Below, piece by piece: positions 1 to 9,412 of a DNA stretch of 64,000 bases (the stretch's first letter is position 1; each line of letters opens with the position of its first letter). The DNA is taken from positions 930,001 through 994,000 of the forward strand of contig JAILXR010000001.1 of the NCBI GenBank assembly GCA_050789445.1, given 5' to 3'. The notes under the pieces are model-generated. The model was not told where the DNA came from. It did not search any database and saw only the letters and a program-made list of their open reading frames with translations. Source of the DNA: JAWSVE01 sp050789445. Its GTDB lineage: Bacteria; Pseudomonadota; Gammaproteobacteria; Pseudomonadales; Cellvibrionaceae. A program made the translations under genes and the position numbers.

Positions 1-236
1 TTGCCTACGACGAGATGAAAAAAATTGAGGGTGAAGACAAAGCACGTAAACTGAAAGAAGCATCGACACATTGGTTGAGACACACCGGAGCTAGCATGGA
101 AATAGAACGCGGACGAGCGCTAAAAGATCTTTCCGAAGATTTAGGGCACTCAAGTATGGCAACAACCGATACCATCTACGTACAAACAGAAAACCGAATT
201 CGTGCCAAAAGCGGAAAAGATAGACAAGTTAATTAA
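1..236 (+). CDS. C-terminal end of a tyrosine recombinase/phage-type integrase (partial)
   Basis: The reading frame is open to the left edge, so only about the last 77 residues are visible. They hold the C-terminal part of the catalytic domain: an H-x-x-R box in THWLRHTGAS, followed by LGHSSMATTDTIY with the second histidine and the nucleophilic tyrosine. These are known active-site residues of the lambda-integrase family, which cut and rejoin DNA at attachment sites. The stop is at 234-236. About 80 bases further on a TonB receptor gene is broken, so this recombinase may mark the edge of an inserted segment. Its subtype (phage, island or integron-like) cannot be told from the tail. Confidence 0.82.
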   Translation, partial: AYDEMKKIEGEDKARKLKEASTHWLRHTGASMEIERGRALKDLSEDLGHSSMATTDTIYVQTENRIRAKSGKDRQVN

Positions 237-317
237 CCCGCTTAGGTACTCCTACTTTATTCGCAGAAAACTACTGCACTGCAAGCTGGCCTGGGAAACC
301 TGAAGACTAAAAATGTT

Positions 318-1970
318 TCACGGAATAAATCGATAAGATGTGGCTAGCACCCCAGTAATATCTAAACTTGAAACACCCGTCATTGAGTTTGATGCGCCAA
401 TAACAGGAATCAACACTTCGGCGTAATACGAATTAATATCGCGCTCAAAAAGCCGAACATTATTCGTCGCTGTTGGTCCGCCACGGCGTAAGCCCGGTTC
501 GTTGGTTTGTTCTTGTCTCTCTAAACCAACGGCAAGTTTTACTGGGCCACCCGGTAGTTCAAATAAATCACCGTCTGCACGAAATTCATAAGCGAGTAAT
601 TCATTACTGGTGTCCGCAATAAAAATTTGATCGCTGATTGCTGCGAGAACGGTTGGATTTGTTCTGTGTAGTCCAAATGGATCAAAAGCTGTGTTTGGAT
701 CGCTGCTGGCAAGTGCCACAGACAAGCTACTTGAAGGGCCACGAGAATCTAAACCATGAGAGGTATCAGATAACTCGCGTAACTTACCCTTTGTGACTAA
801 ACCTTCTAAGCGCCAATCAGCGGGTAATTCATATTTAAATCCAGCAGTGAGTTCGTAATTACGCTGATAGCCTTCTTGATCGTTACTAGCAATGTCTCCC
901 GCGAAATTATATCTAACGGTTACACTTGGAGGGGCTGTACCAGAAGGATCAACAAAAAATGCATTTGAACTAGGTACCACTAAATTTCCATTTTGATCAC
1001 CGGCTTGACGAGTGAAATCTCGACGTGAATAAAAGCCATCCACATAAAAAGATAATTTTTCAGTGGCATCAAACGTCGAAGTGAATGCAAGATTTTCATA
1101 TTCTTGCTGTGGTAAAAGATCTTGATTATTTAATGGATTACAAAGATTTTGAGTTCCCGCTACTAATGTTCCTGCATCTGCTGCCGTTACACCGCCAGCA
1201 GGAATTGCGTAGTTTTGACCACCAACAAAAATATTGCCCGGTGAACATTGTTCTACACGATAATCTGCATTTTGTTGTAGTGCACTATAAAAATCGCGGT
1301 CACTGCCATTTAAATTATCTCTTTGACCTTTTTCAAGTGCAACAAAAACAGAACCACTATCCCATGTTTTACCAAACGATGCGCCGAGTTTATATTCACT
1401 ATAATCGCTGCCCATACCAGTACGAGCAACAAGATCGATACCATCAACTTCGCGTCGCATGATCATGTTAACAACGCCGGCAATAGCATCCGAACCGTAA
1501 ATGGCTGATGCGCCATCGGCGACAACTTCAACTCTCTCTAAAGCGAGTGACGGTAAAATTGATGGATCAATCGAGCGTGCATTACTGTTTACTCGATGTC
1601 CATCAACCATAACTAACGTAGCATAGGGACCAATGCCGCGAAGGTTAACTGAGTTGGCCCAAACAATATTTCCGCTGCCGCCCGATTGTCCACGCGAACC
1701 TTCAGAAATACCCAAGTTAAAAACTTGTGGTAATTCTTTTATAATTTGATCGACAGAAATAGCAGTAGAATTATTGATGCTTTCTCTATCTAAAGAAATA
1801 ACGGGCGAACCAACGGGTGCTTCTGCACCACGCATTCTAGAACCTGTTACTAAGATTTCTTCGATCGAAGAATCGTCATCGGATTGTGCAAATCCACTAT
1901 TAATGAAAAGTAAACTGGAACAGCCAATGAAAACGCTGACAGCTAACTTTTTTTTACTTTTATGGTTCAT
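318..1970 (-). pseudogene. TonB-dependent outer-membrane receptor, truncated at the 3' end
   Basis: The protein starts with a signal peptide (about residues 1-28, ending GFAQS). A TonB-box-like stretch EEILVTGSR and a plug domain (about 34-170) follow, with the typical motifs VDGHRVN, ERVEVVADGASAIYGSDAIAGVVN. Barrel strands then run to about residue 540. Receptors of this group are usually 700-950 residues; here the frame stops after 550, right after LDITGV, where family members normally continue into the second half of the barrel. The last nine residues do not look like the family. Without the C-terminal barrel strands the protein should not insert in the outer membrane. An AGAGG ribosome site lies about 9 bases before the ATG. 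It probably once imported the substrate handled by the neighbouring TRAP/CoA-transferase locus. Confidence 0.75.
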
Positions 1971-2177
1971 TTTTTAAAACCTCTATTTAATTATTATTAA
2001 CGTTATTAAATGATTTCGAAATATGATTGCTGAGGTGAAAAATAATATCCCAGACCGCAAACTATTCTTTTTAAGAACCGGTCATTCGTTAAATTATTTG
2101 ATATTTGAAGCAGGCTAAGAAGCTTGACGCTCACTTAGAAAGTCGCACTATTCATTTTTTATTATTATCATTCAAAA

Positions 2178-2200
2178 ATTAGTTTGTGTAGCAAACTAAT
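2178..2200. promoter_or_regulatory. 23-bp palindromic operator, copy 1 (upstream of the TonB receptor)
   Basis: A perfect 9-bp inverted repeat, ATTAGTTTG and CAAACTAAT, is separated by five bases. It lies about 208 bases upstream of the receptor start and just past the DctP stop, in a gene-free stretch of about 420 bases (1971-2392) that otherwise shows nothing convincing. The same palindrome recurs at 3621-3643 and 6305-6327. Size and symmetry suit a dimeric MarR/TetR/GntR-type regulator; which one is not known. Confidence 0.7.
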
Positions 2201-2392
2201 TGACACGCGGATTATTCTCCAACACAAGATAGAAATCAATAGCGTTAAGAAAAATATTTGACTTGCCTGAATTTTTAGTAGGGCATGAGCTGCAGTTACA
2301 ACGTTAAGGAATAAGAAAGATAATCTAAAAAAAGATAAGGGATGACCAATAACGATATGAAAACCTGACAACCAAAAAAACGTTCGAAAAAC

Positions 2393-3466
2393 TTAACGAC
2401 AACTAATGTCGATCCCTTTATCGCTTTGGTTGATCACATCTTGAACGTAATCATAAATAGCAACACCATCTATACCAAACCGATTTAATTTTTTAGCATC
2501 TTCTTGCGCTATCTGAGAATAAATTTTTTCAAAGCGTTTTTGCTCTGACGAACCCACACTTATAAATTCAACGCCCTCCTCCTTTCCATATTCAATGGCA
2601 GCTTGATTACCATTCAAAATATAGTGCGCGATTCTTTCTTCCCAATAAAGGCCGCTGTCTTCGATTAAATCCTGTAATGCTTTAGGTAGTTTTTGCCAAG
2701 ATTTATTAGAGATAGCACGTGATGGATAACCGCCGCGATGCATAGCGAGCCGATTTAAATACTGCCCAATTTCTGCAAGATGCATTGATTTTAATGTATC
2801 TTCAGGTGTTAAAACGCCATCGATAATACCTTTAGCAAAAGCTGGATAGACATCTCCCATGGGCAATAACACGGGATCGCCGCCAAGAGCATAAACTACG
2901 GGGACTAAGGCTGTGGGTGCCCTTAGTCTCATCCCTTTTAGATCATCAATGGATTCTATTTTCCTGTTTTTTGTTAAAACATAAGAAGGCGTCCCACCTT
3001 GTACAACTAGCGTTTTCACTCCTTCTAATTCTTTTTTAAATATTGGGAAATCACGAAGTAAACAATGGAAAACTTCCACCTGGGTTTCAATCGCTTCAGC
3101 ACCTGCATAAAACCCAGTTTGGGCTCTAATCGCTTGCATCCCTGCTCTCATGTAGATCGGTGTAATCATTGCCAAATCAGTGACACCATGCTTTAACTCA
3201 AAGACACTTTGGTCCCCAGAGATCAATGTACCCGACCAAAAAGGTTTTATTATTATTTTACCTTGGCTTTTCTTCTCAACATATTCCATCCAATCTTTAT
3301 CGGCATGACTGAAGGTATGATTTGGGCTTAATGCCGAACCGTAAGTCAGTTCGTAAACTAATTTTTCTTCGATTTCTTTTATCTCTAGACTGTTAGATAT
3401 GGCACTGAAGACAGTAATCAAAATAAGAAGAAATATTAATAAGTGATTTTTCATGATAAACATCAT
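2393..3466 (-). CDS. TRAP transporter solute-binding protein, DctP family
   Basis: This is a periplasmic substrate-binding subunit that should hand a small organic acid to the DctQM membrane unit at 6383-8183. The N-terminus is a signal peptide (hydrophobic run about residues 7-25). Family features follow: an early LTYGSALSPNHTFSHA stretch, FWSGTLISGDQSVFELKHG, and the DDLKGMRLRAPTA segment whose arginine normally contacts the substrate carboxylate, then GDPVLLPMGDVYPAFAKGIIDG. The length (357) is normal. ATG codons exist at residues 1, 2 and 5; no strong ribosome site decides between them. It is transcribed leftwards from the operator-bearing region shared with the CoA transferase at 3717, and is separated from its permease genes by two CoA transferase genes. 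The substrate is unknown. Confidence 0.85.
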   Translation of the reverse strand: MMFIMKNHLLIFLLILITVFSAISNSLEIKEIEEKLVYELTYGSALSPNHTFSHADKDWMEYVEKKSQGKIIIKPFWSGTLISGDQSVFELKHGVTDLAMITPIYMRAGMQAIRAQTGFYAGAEAIETQVEVFHCLLRDFPIFKKELEGVKTLVVQGGTPSYVLTKNRKIESIDDLKGMRLRAPTALVPVVYALGGDPVLLPMGDVYPAFAKGIIDGVLTPEDTLKSMHLAEIGQYLNRLAMHRGGYPSRAISNKSWQKLPKALQDLIEDSGLYWEERIAHYILNGNQAAIEYGKEEGVEFISVGSSEQKRFEKIYSQIAQEDAKKLNRFGIDGVAIYDYVQDVINQSDKGIDISCR

Positions 3467-3620
3467 TAGGTTGATTGAGAAATTATGTCTTTATCTTTAA
3501 TTATTATTGGGCTATGTTTTTTATGAATCGAGTAGCTAATTTTTTTATAATTGTTTTTCAGTCAGTACTTTTCACTGAAAGTCATAAAGCGTAAAACAGG
3601 CCCATTCTAAACACATACTC

Positions 3621-3643
3621 AATAGTTTGCACTACAAACTAAT
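3621..3643. promoter_or_regulatory. 23-bp palindromic operator, copy 2 (between dctP and CoA transferase 1)
   Basis: The half-sites are AATAGTTTG and CAAACTAAT with a five-base spacer. It sits in the divergent promoter region between the DctP gene (start 3466, minus) and the first CoA transferase gene (start 3717, plus), so one bound repressor could control both. See copies at 2178 and 6305. Confidence 0.72.
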
Positions 3644-3716
3644 TCATTCTAGACTGCCTCCGTAATAAAAAATAATTATCAATTTCCATCTGCAATACGT
3701 CTATGAGTAAGCCAGT

Positions 3717-4955
3717 ATGAGTAATCGCGCCCCTCTTTCCGGAATGACTATCATTGATTTTAGCCATGTAATGGCTGGTCCATTTTGTACCCATACTCTT
3801 CATACGCTGGGTGCTCGGGTTATTAAAATTGAGAAAATCGGTGAAGGTGATGTCATGAGGCATTATGATCAACGCCCTCAATTCCAATCTATGGCACCAC
3901 CTTTCATAGCGGTTAATTCAGGGAAAGAATCGATTGCTCTAGATTTAAAAGCACCGAAAACTAAAGAGATTATCAATAAACTTTTAGTAAATGCTGATGC
4001 TGTTGTTGAAAATTTTCGCCCTGGTGTACTGGAGCGTTTAGGATTTAGCTATGACGATTGCAAGAAACAAAACCCTGCTCTAATTTATTGTTCTGTTTCA
4101 GGCTTTGGTCAAAACGGTCCTTTAAAAAACAATCCCGCTTATGATCATGTTGTTCAAGCCATGTCAGGCGTCATGTCGCTTAACGGGGAACCCGGTAGTA
4201 ACCCCATGAAAGCTGGCTTTCCTGTTCTTGATACTTTTGCAGGTTATACAGCCGCTATGTCAATTATGACGGCACTTTTGCAGCGCGAACGTTTTGGCGA
4301 GGGACAATATATTGATGTCGCCATGTTAGATGCCTCTTTGAATTTAATGATTGCTATGGTTGCTCCCTATTTAATTGCAGGAGATACTCCGAAAAAAGTC
4401 GGTAATCGCGGTTTTAACATGAGCCCAACGTCAGACACCTTTCAAGCGAAAGAGAGTCAAATTTCAATTGGTGCAAACACACAAAAGCAATATGAATCCA
4501 TGTGCTTAGCAATGGAGCGTGAAGATTTAATTAGTAGTGATTTATTTTCAACGCGGGAAGCTAGAACCAAAAACGAATTAGTATTACGAAACGAAATAGA
4601 AAGAACGACACTGACAAAAGCAGCGACAGATTGGGAAATACTATTTAACAAAGTAGGTGTGCCCAGTGCAGCCATTCGCACCATTCCTGAAATCGTTGAT
4701 CACCCGCACTTAGAAGGTCGTGGTTTAAAATTACCGATCGATCCTGTTTTAGGATCTAGTACAGCCTCGGATTCTGAACAACCACTTGGTTTTACGCTTG
4801 GGCCAGGATTTTCTTTAACTCTAAATACTAAAAACTCATTAGGATCAGCTCCAAAGCTTGGTGAGCACACTAGAAAATTATTATTAGAAATTGGGTATTC
4901 CGAGGACGAAATACAATTATTGAGTGATAATTCGGTTATTCAAACAAATAATTAG
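3717..4955 (+). CDS. CaiB/BaiF-family (type III) CoA transferase 1
   Basis: Type III CoA transferases move CoA from an acyl-CoA to a free carboxylic acid, using an aspartate that forms mixed-anhydride intermediates. The family pattern is clear: LSGMTIIDFSHVMAGPF at the start, GARVIKIEK, VVENFRPGVLERLG, SGFGQNGP, and GQYIDVAMLDA, where Asp205 is the expected catalytic residue. The length of 412 is typical. It is convergent with a second transferase at 5017. An overlapping five-codon frame (3703-3720) begins with the same ATGAGTAA as the gene and ends across its ATG; it may be chance. Being next to DctP suggests it activates the imported acid. Specificity cannot be read from the sequence. Confidence 0.86.
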   Translation: MSNRAPLSGMTIIDFSHVMAGPFCTHTLHTLGARVIKIEKIGEGDVMRHYDQRPQFQSMAPPFIAVNSGKESIALDLKAPKTKEIINKLLVNADAVVENFRPGVLERLGFSYDDCKKQNPALIYCSVSGFGQNGPLKNNPAYDHVVQAMSGVMSLNGEPGSNPMKAGFPVLDTFAGYTAAMSIMTALLQRERFGEGQYIDVAMLDASLNLMIAMVAPYLIAGDTPKKVGNRGFNMSPTSDTFQAKESQISIGANTQKQYESMCLAMEREDLISSDLFSTREARTKNELVLRNEIERTTLTKAATDWEILFNKVGVPSAAIRTIPEIVDHPHLEGRGLKLPIDPVLGSSTASDSEQPLGFTLGPGFSLTLNTKNSLGSAPKLGEHTRKLLLEIGYSEDEIQLLSDNSVIQTNN

Positions 4956-5016
4956 CCTATGAAATGGCTAAAGACCTCTCGAATATAACCACTCATTAAG
5001 CAATTTATATCTTGGG

Positions 5017-6201
5017 TTATTTTTGCAAAGCCTCTATTTGCTCGTTAGTAAAACCCATCTCATTTAAGATAGAAAAAGTATCTTCTCCAGGTTGATGAGA
5101 TAAATGACGAATATTACTCGGTGTTTTGGATAATTTTATCCCCGATGTAACCTGTGTAATTGTGTTGCCGTCATCATCCTTTATATCAACAACAGTCCCC
5201 CGAGCCCTTGAGTGTGGATCATTTAAAGCTTCTGCCAAACTATAAACAGGCGCGACTTGAGTGCCTTTCTCTCTTAATAGCTCAAACCATTCATCACGCG
5301 TTTTTTGTAAAAATATATGTGTTAATTCTTCTTTCAAATAGTCTGACTGCTTAAAATCAAACTGCATAGGAATCAAATCAACTCGATCGATAGCTTGGCA
5401 AAATATTTTCCAATAATTTGGCTCCAAATCTGTCGTACAAATATACTGATCATCTTTAGTTTTCCACAATCCAACATTGCCCCCTTTCCAATGAAGCGGT
5501 GGTTCTTTTTCATCGACTAAATACCGTTGAAAAACAGAGGTCATTTGCGCTAGTGCACAATCTGTCATTGCAACATCGACAAACTGCCCATCACCTGAAA
5601 TATCTCTTGATCGCAATGCTAACAAAATCCCTATTGTCGCTTGCATACCTGTACCGATATCACCAATTGGCAAACCTGCAATATGTGGAGTTTTACCATC
5701 ACCAAACCGAGGTAACGCGCCGGAGAGAGCCAATGCAATAGGTTCATGTCCCGGCATATTGTCGTAAACACTTTCGCAACCAGATTCAGGTGAACCACTG
5801 ACCGACACACAACAATAAATGATTTTCGGATTAATTTTTTTAATTTCATCGTACCCCAAACCCATCGCTTCCATGACACCTTGCCGATAATCATGTATGA
5901 CAACATCAGTTGAAGCCATCATTTTTTTCGCAACTTCACAGGCTTCAGAATTCCGCAAATTCAACAATACAGAGCGCTTGTTTCGGGTTAAGTTTTCTCG
6001 ACGTTTCAATTCTCGCTTCTTCTCTTCACTTAACTTATCGCGGCCAAAAGCTTTTTCTTGTTTCAAAACTTCTTTAGGTTGTTCAATACGAATAACGTCC
6101 GCGCCATAATCGCCAAGTATCATGGAGCAATATGGAGCGGGTAAAAACCTAGAAAAATCTAAAACCTGAATATTGGACAGAGGAGATAATAATTTTGACA
6201 T
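5017..6201 (-). CDS. CaiB/BaiF-family (type III) CoA transferase 2
   Basis: This is a second, diverged member of the type III CoA transferase family (394 residues). It shows VLDFSRFLPAPYCSMILGDYGADVIRIEQP, a basic charged insert around residues 50-75 (KLSEEKKRELKRRENLTRNKR), VVIHDYRQGVMEAMG, and GQFVDVAMTDC with the catalytic aspartate at about residue 214. AAGGG stands six bases before the ATG. It is read leftwards, divergent from dctQ, with operator copy 3 in the shared upstream region. The family also contains alpha-methylacyl-CoA racemases, which use the same fold; a transferase role is preferred because of the context. Confidence 0.83.
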   Translation of the reverse strand: MSKLLSPLSNIQVLDFSRFLPAPYCSMILGDYGADVIRIEQPKEVLKQEKAFGRDKLSEEKKRELKRRENLTRNKRSVLLNLRNSEACEVAKKMMASTDVVIHDYRQGVMEAMGLGYDEIKKINPKIIYCCVSVSGSPESGCESVYDNMPGHEPIALALSGALPRFGDGKTPHIAGLPIGDIGTGMQATIGILLALRSRDISGDGQFVDVAMTDCALAQMTSVFQRYLVDEKEPPLHWKGGNVGLWKTKDDQYICTTDLEPNYWKIFCQAIDRVDLIPMQFDFKQSDYLKEELTHIFLQKTRDEWFELLREKGTQVAPVYSLAEALNDPHSRARGTVVDIKDDDGNTITQVTSGIKLSKTPSNIRHLSHQPGEDTFSILNEMGFTNEQIEALQK

Positions 6202-6304
6202 CAGGCACCCTTATATAATTTTTTAGCTAACCATTGTATAAAACCAATACGATATCTGCTTTTTGTAATTGACTTAGTTATCCGTTCATAGATAAACTCC
6301 ATCA

Positions 6305-6327
6305 ATTAGTTTGCTAGACAAACTATA
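6305..6327. promoter_or_regulatory. 23-bp palindromic operator, copy 3 (between CoA transferase 2 and dctQ)
   Basis: The half-sites are ATTAGTTTG and CAAACTATA around a five-base spacer. It lies 104 bases upstream of CoA transferase 2 (minus) and 56 bases upstream of dctQ (plus). It could therefore control the six-gene dctQM/dehydratase/CoA transferase operon running to 13272 as well as the opposing gene. Confidence 0.7.
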
Positions 6328-6382
6328 TCAGCAAAGATAGCCCTGCAACACATCCACAACAATAAAAAGAGGAGTTTTTGTC

Positions 6383-6865
6383 TTGAGCGATTTTGATTTA
6401 AACACACTCGAAAAAAAATCACCTTTTATCATTATCATTGAAAGCCTCGGGGCTATCGCCTTAGTTGGCATGATTATCCTAATCACTATTAGTGTCATTG
6501 GACGGCATCTCAACATACCCGTCCCCGGTAGTGTAGAGATTGTGGAAATACTCATCGTCGTTGTCGCTTCGACAGGTATTTTATTTGCCACCATTCAAAG
6601 AAGCCATGCATCTGCAAAACTATTTGTTGAGCACTTACCGGATCGTATTGCACATTTTATTGAAAGAATTGGTTTATTAGTTGGGCTTTTAATCATGCTG
6701 ACAATAACGGCAGGTAGTATTTGGCTCTTGATCGATGTGTGGAGTTTGCATGAGGCCAGCCATCTACTAGAAATCCCTATTGTACCTTTCAGGATATTTT
6801 TCGCAGCGTGCGCTTTCTGCACCAGTTTAGTTTTGTTTTATCAAATAATCGCCACAAGAAAATAA
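6383..6865 (+). CDS. TRAP transporter small permease, DctQ family
   Basis: This is the small four-helix membrane subunit of a TRAP transporter. Hydrophobic segments are visible at about residues 16-38, 48-70, 90-115 and 132-155, with the usual VIGRHLNIPVPGSVEIVE stretch between the first two and a conserved histidine in QRSHASAKLF. The length of 160 is normal. Translation starts at TTG (6383), supported by AGAGGAG at 6368-6374, eight bases upstream. It is the first gene of a probable operon with DctM (19 bases downstream), the dehydratase-like genes and two CoA transferases. Confidence 0.87.
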   Translation: MSDFDLNTLEKKSPFIIIIESLGAIALVGMIILITISVIGRHLNIPVPGSVEIVEILIVVVASTGILFATIQRSHASAKLFVEHLPDRIAHFIERIGLLVGLLIMLTITAGSIWLLIDVWSLHEASHLLEIPIVPFRIFFAACAFCTSLVLFYQIIATRK

Positions 6866-6884
6866 TAAAAAATAAGAGAATATT

Positions 6885-8183
6885 TTGAGCCCTGAAATTA
6901 TTGGAATCATCGGTTTTATCTTCCTACTGGTTTTATTAGCTGGTGGCATGCCTATTGGCTTTGCATTAGGTTTTATCGGCTTTGCTGGCCTTGTAATTTT
7001 AATATCAATTGAAGCGGCAATCATAAAAGTCGGTGTTATCAGTTTTCAATTGTCATCCCATTACGAATTAGGCGTACTCCCCTTATTTTTATTAATGGCT
7101 CATATTTGTTTTGCAACAGGTGCAAGCCGTGATTTTTTTGAAACAGCTGCTCGGTTTTGGGGGCATCGTCGCGGTGGATTAGCAATGGCTTCCATCGGTG
7201 GATGTGCGGGTTTCGGCGCTGTGAGTGGATCCAGTTTAGCAACGGCCGCAACAATGGGATTGGTCGCTATTCCGGAGATGCAAAAACATAATTATTCCAA
7301 CAAGCTTTCTGCAGGATGCGTTGCTGCAGGTGGTACAGTTGGGAGTTTAATTCCCCCAAGCGGGATGTTAATTGTTTATGGCATATTAACCGAGCAATCT
7401 ATTGGGAAATTATTTGCTGCAGGTCTTATACCGGGATTAACACAAGCCATCTTTTATTTAATAACCATTGTAATAATTTGTCACTTTCGCCCAGAACTTG
7501 GTCCAACGATTAAAAAAGCCAGTTGGAAGCAACGTTTCCAAAGCTTGGGCAAAACCGGAGACATCACCTTACTTATTTTCTTCGTCATTGGCGGTCTACT
7601 CATAGGATGGTTTACTCCAACTGAATCTGGTGCTGTTGGCGCTTTTGGTGCGATCCTCTTAGGCGTTATTAGAAAGAAACTTTCTTTCCCTGCGTTTAAA
7701 ATAGCTGTCATTGATACATTAAAAACTGCTGGTATGTTATACGCCATTATTATTGGCGCATTTATTTTCAGTACGTTCATTGCTTCATCTGGCCTTGCAG
7801 AAAGTATTTCTAGTTTTGTGCTTGGCAGCGAGCCTTCCCAACTCCGTATAATCATCGGCGTTATGATTGTGTATTTTTTCTTGGGCATGTTTTTAGACGG
7901 CATGGCAATGATGGCTTTAACCATTCCTATTTTTTATCCCATCATTCAAACAGCGGGCATCAATGGTATTTGGTTTGGCATACTCTTGGTTCGTGCTATG
8001 GAAATAGCCCTAATTACACCACCTGTTGGCATGAATGTATTTGTAATACATGGCATCAGCAAAAACATTCCACTTAAAACTATATTTTTAGGTGTTATCC
8101 CATTTTTAATAGCGGATTTCTTTCATCTTGCATTATTAATTGCAATTCCCGTTATCACTTTGTTTTTACCTAGTTTGATGTAA
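6885..8183 (+). CDS. TRAP transporter large permease, DctM family
   Basis: This is the large inner-membrane subunit that carries out sodium-coupled uptake with DctQ and DctP. It has 432 residues with many hydrophobic helices and family signatures: GGMPIGFALGFIG near the start, LPLFLLMA, GGCAGFGAVSGSSLATAATMG (first half), GTVGSLIPPSGMLIVYGI, and TPTESGAVGAFGA followed by MALTIPIFYP and LITPPVGMNVFVIHG (second half). These match the duplicated core of DctM. The start is TTG at 6885, since an ATG would cut off the first helix. It follows DctQ closely and precedes the dehydratase-like gene by 50 bases. Confidence 0.9.
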   Translation: MSPEIIGIIGFIFLLVLLAGGMPIGFALGFIGFAGLVILISIEAAIIKVGVISFQLSSHYELGVLPLFLLMAHICFATGASRDFFETAARFWGHRRGGLAMASIGGCAGFGAVSGSSLATAATMGLVAIPEMQKHNYSNKLSAGCVAAGGTVGSLIPPSGMLIVYGILTEQSIGKLFAAGLIPGLTQAIFYLITIVIICHFRPELGPTIKKASWKQRFQSLGKTGDITLLIFFVIGGLLIGWFTPTESGAVGAFGAILLGVIRKKLSFPAFKIAVIDTLKTAGMLYAIIIGAFIFSTFIASSGLAESISSFVLGSEPSQLRIIIGVMIVYFFLGMFLDGMAMMALTIPIFYPIIQTAGINGIWFGILLVRAMEIALITPPVGMNVFVIHGISKNIPLKTIFLGVIPFLIADFFHLALLIAIPVITLFLPSLM

Positions 8184-8233
8184 TGACATTTTAAATAAAG
8201 TTCCACGAGTTATAGGTTTCTGAGACAACTGAT

Positions 8234-9412
8234 ATGAATACGTCATCACAAGTTAATAAAAGCGATAATGCCTCTTTAAGCGAGTTATTACCTACTTCAT
8301 TTCAAGATTTATTAAAAGATAGAACATCACGAGCAAAAGAATGGAAGGCGTCAGGCGGGAAAATCGCTGGATACTTATCAAATAATATTCCGCTAGAAAT
8401 TATACATGCAGCCGAACTAATGCCCTTCCATTTAATTGGTGACCCATCGCAGCCTACACCACTCGCTGATGAATTTATGGAGCCGGCCTTTGATCCCATT
8501 ACTCGATCTATTTTTCAAAAATTATTAGCCGGTGAATATAACTATCTAGACCTTATTGTATTACCGAGATGTAACGATTCTCATCAACGGCTTTATTATT
8601 ATATTTCTGAGATTCAGAGAAAGTATCCTCAATATAATTTACCGCCTGTTTTTTTAGTGGATTTATTACACTCTCCTCGCGAGACATCTGCAAAGCACAA
8701 CCTAATTAAATTTCAAAAATTTTGTCATTTTATGGCGAAATTTAATCAAAAAGAAATAATCAATGACCGATTAAAAATTAGCACTAAGAAATACAATTTA
8801 GCGAGGGATCAGCTCGAAATATTTAATGAATATAGAGCTAACAAGTCAATTCCTAGTGCAATAAGTTATCTCATCTATAGCGCTGCATTCTCATTGCCCA
8901 TTGAGGAATTTATTGATGGCATGAAAGAGATTATCAACACCCTCAAAAACAACAGCGTAATTAGTAAATCAGACGTCGCGAAAAAAAGAATTATCATTGT
9001 AGGCAATGGATTAGATCATCCAGCCTTACACTCAATGATCGATAATTTAAACACGATTGTTGTTGGCGATTACCACGCGTTCGGCAACCATTTTTTAGTC
9101 GGTCACATTGAAAACGAAAGTTCTGATGATCAGCTAAGCCTATTAACTACTCATTATTATAAAGATACAAAAAGCTCACGAACTTTTCTGACCAATCCAT
9201 TTGAGATTGTTGACTTTGCAAAACAACAAAATGCTCAAGGCGTAATTTTCTTTTATATCAAAAAAGAAGAGGCATTAAGTTGGCACTATCCAAAGCAATT
9301 AAAAGCGTGTATTGACGCAGGCATGAATAGTTTATTGTTAACAGATCAACCTTACCAACTAGATTCACTTGAAACGTCACAACAACTCAAACCTTTTATC
9401 GAGAATTTATGA
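8234..9412 (+). CDS. 2-hydroxyacyl-CoA dehydratase/benzoyl-CoA reductase family protein, subunit 1 (cysteine-poor)
   Basis: The fold is recognised from GGKIAGYLSNNIPLEIIHAA near residue 42, the middle LIVLPRCNDSHQRLYYYI and the C-terminal GVIFFYIKKEEALSWHYP. Enzymes of this family (HgdB, BcrB/C and relatives) remove water from 2-hydroxyacyl-CoA or reduce benzoyl-CoA, using a [4Fe-4S] cluster held by three cysteines. As I recall the family, the cysteines fall where this protein has FDPITRS (about residue 87), at Cys113, and in the KKEEALSW segment. Only Cys113 is kept, so a normal cluster is doubtful. The stop overlaps the next start in ATGA, so the product is probably co-translated with CoA transferase 3. 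Its likely partner is at 11977-13272. Confidence 0.72.
   Translation: MNTSSQVNKSDNASLSELLPTSFQDLLKDRTSRAKEWKASGGKIAGYLSNNIPLEIIHAAELMPFHLIGDPSQPTPLADEFMEPAFDPITRSIFQKLLAGEYNYLDLIVLPRCNDSHQRLYYYISEIQRKYPQYNLPPVFLVDLLHSPRETSAKHNLIKFQKFCHFMAKFNQKEIINDRLKISTKKYNLARDQLEIFNEYRANKSIPSAISYLIYSAAFSLPIEEFIDGMKEIINTLKNNSVISKSDVAKKRIIIVGNGLDHPALHSMIDNLNTIVVGDYHAFGNHFLVGHIENESSDDQLSLLTTHYYKDTKSSRTFLTNPFEIVDFAKQQNAQGVIFFYIKKEEALSWHYPKQLKACIDAGMNSLLLTDQPYQLDSLETSQQLKPFIENL

Noticed and set aside
1085..1462. Open frame of 125 codons on the plus strand inside the TonB receptor gene
   Set aside because: It is the opposite-strand shadow of a recognisable receptor; its low-complexity His/Leu/Gln-rich translation matches no family.
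2168..2371. Hydrophobic 67-codon frame on the minus strand downstream of dctP
   Set aside because: It runs across the operator at 2178-2200, has no ribosome site and no family likeness.
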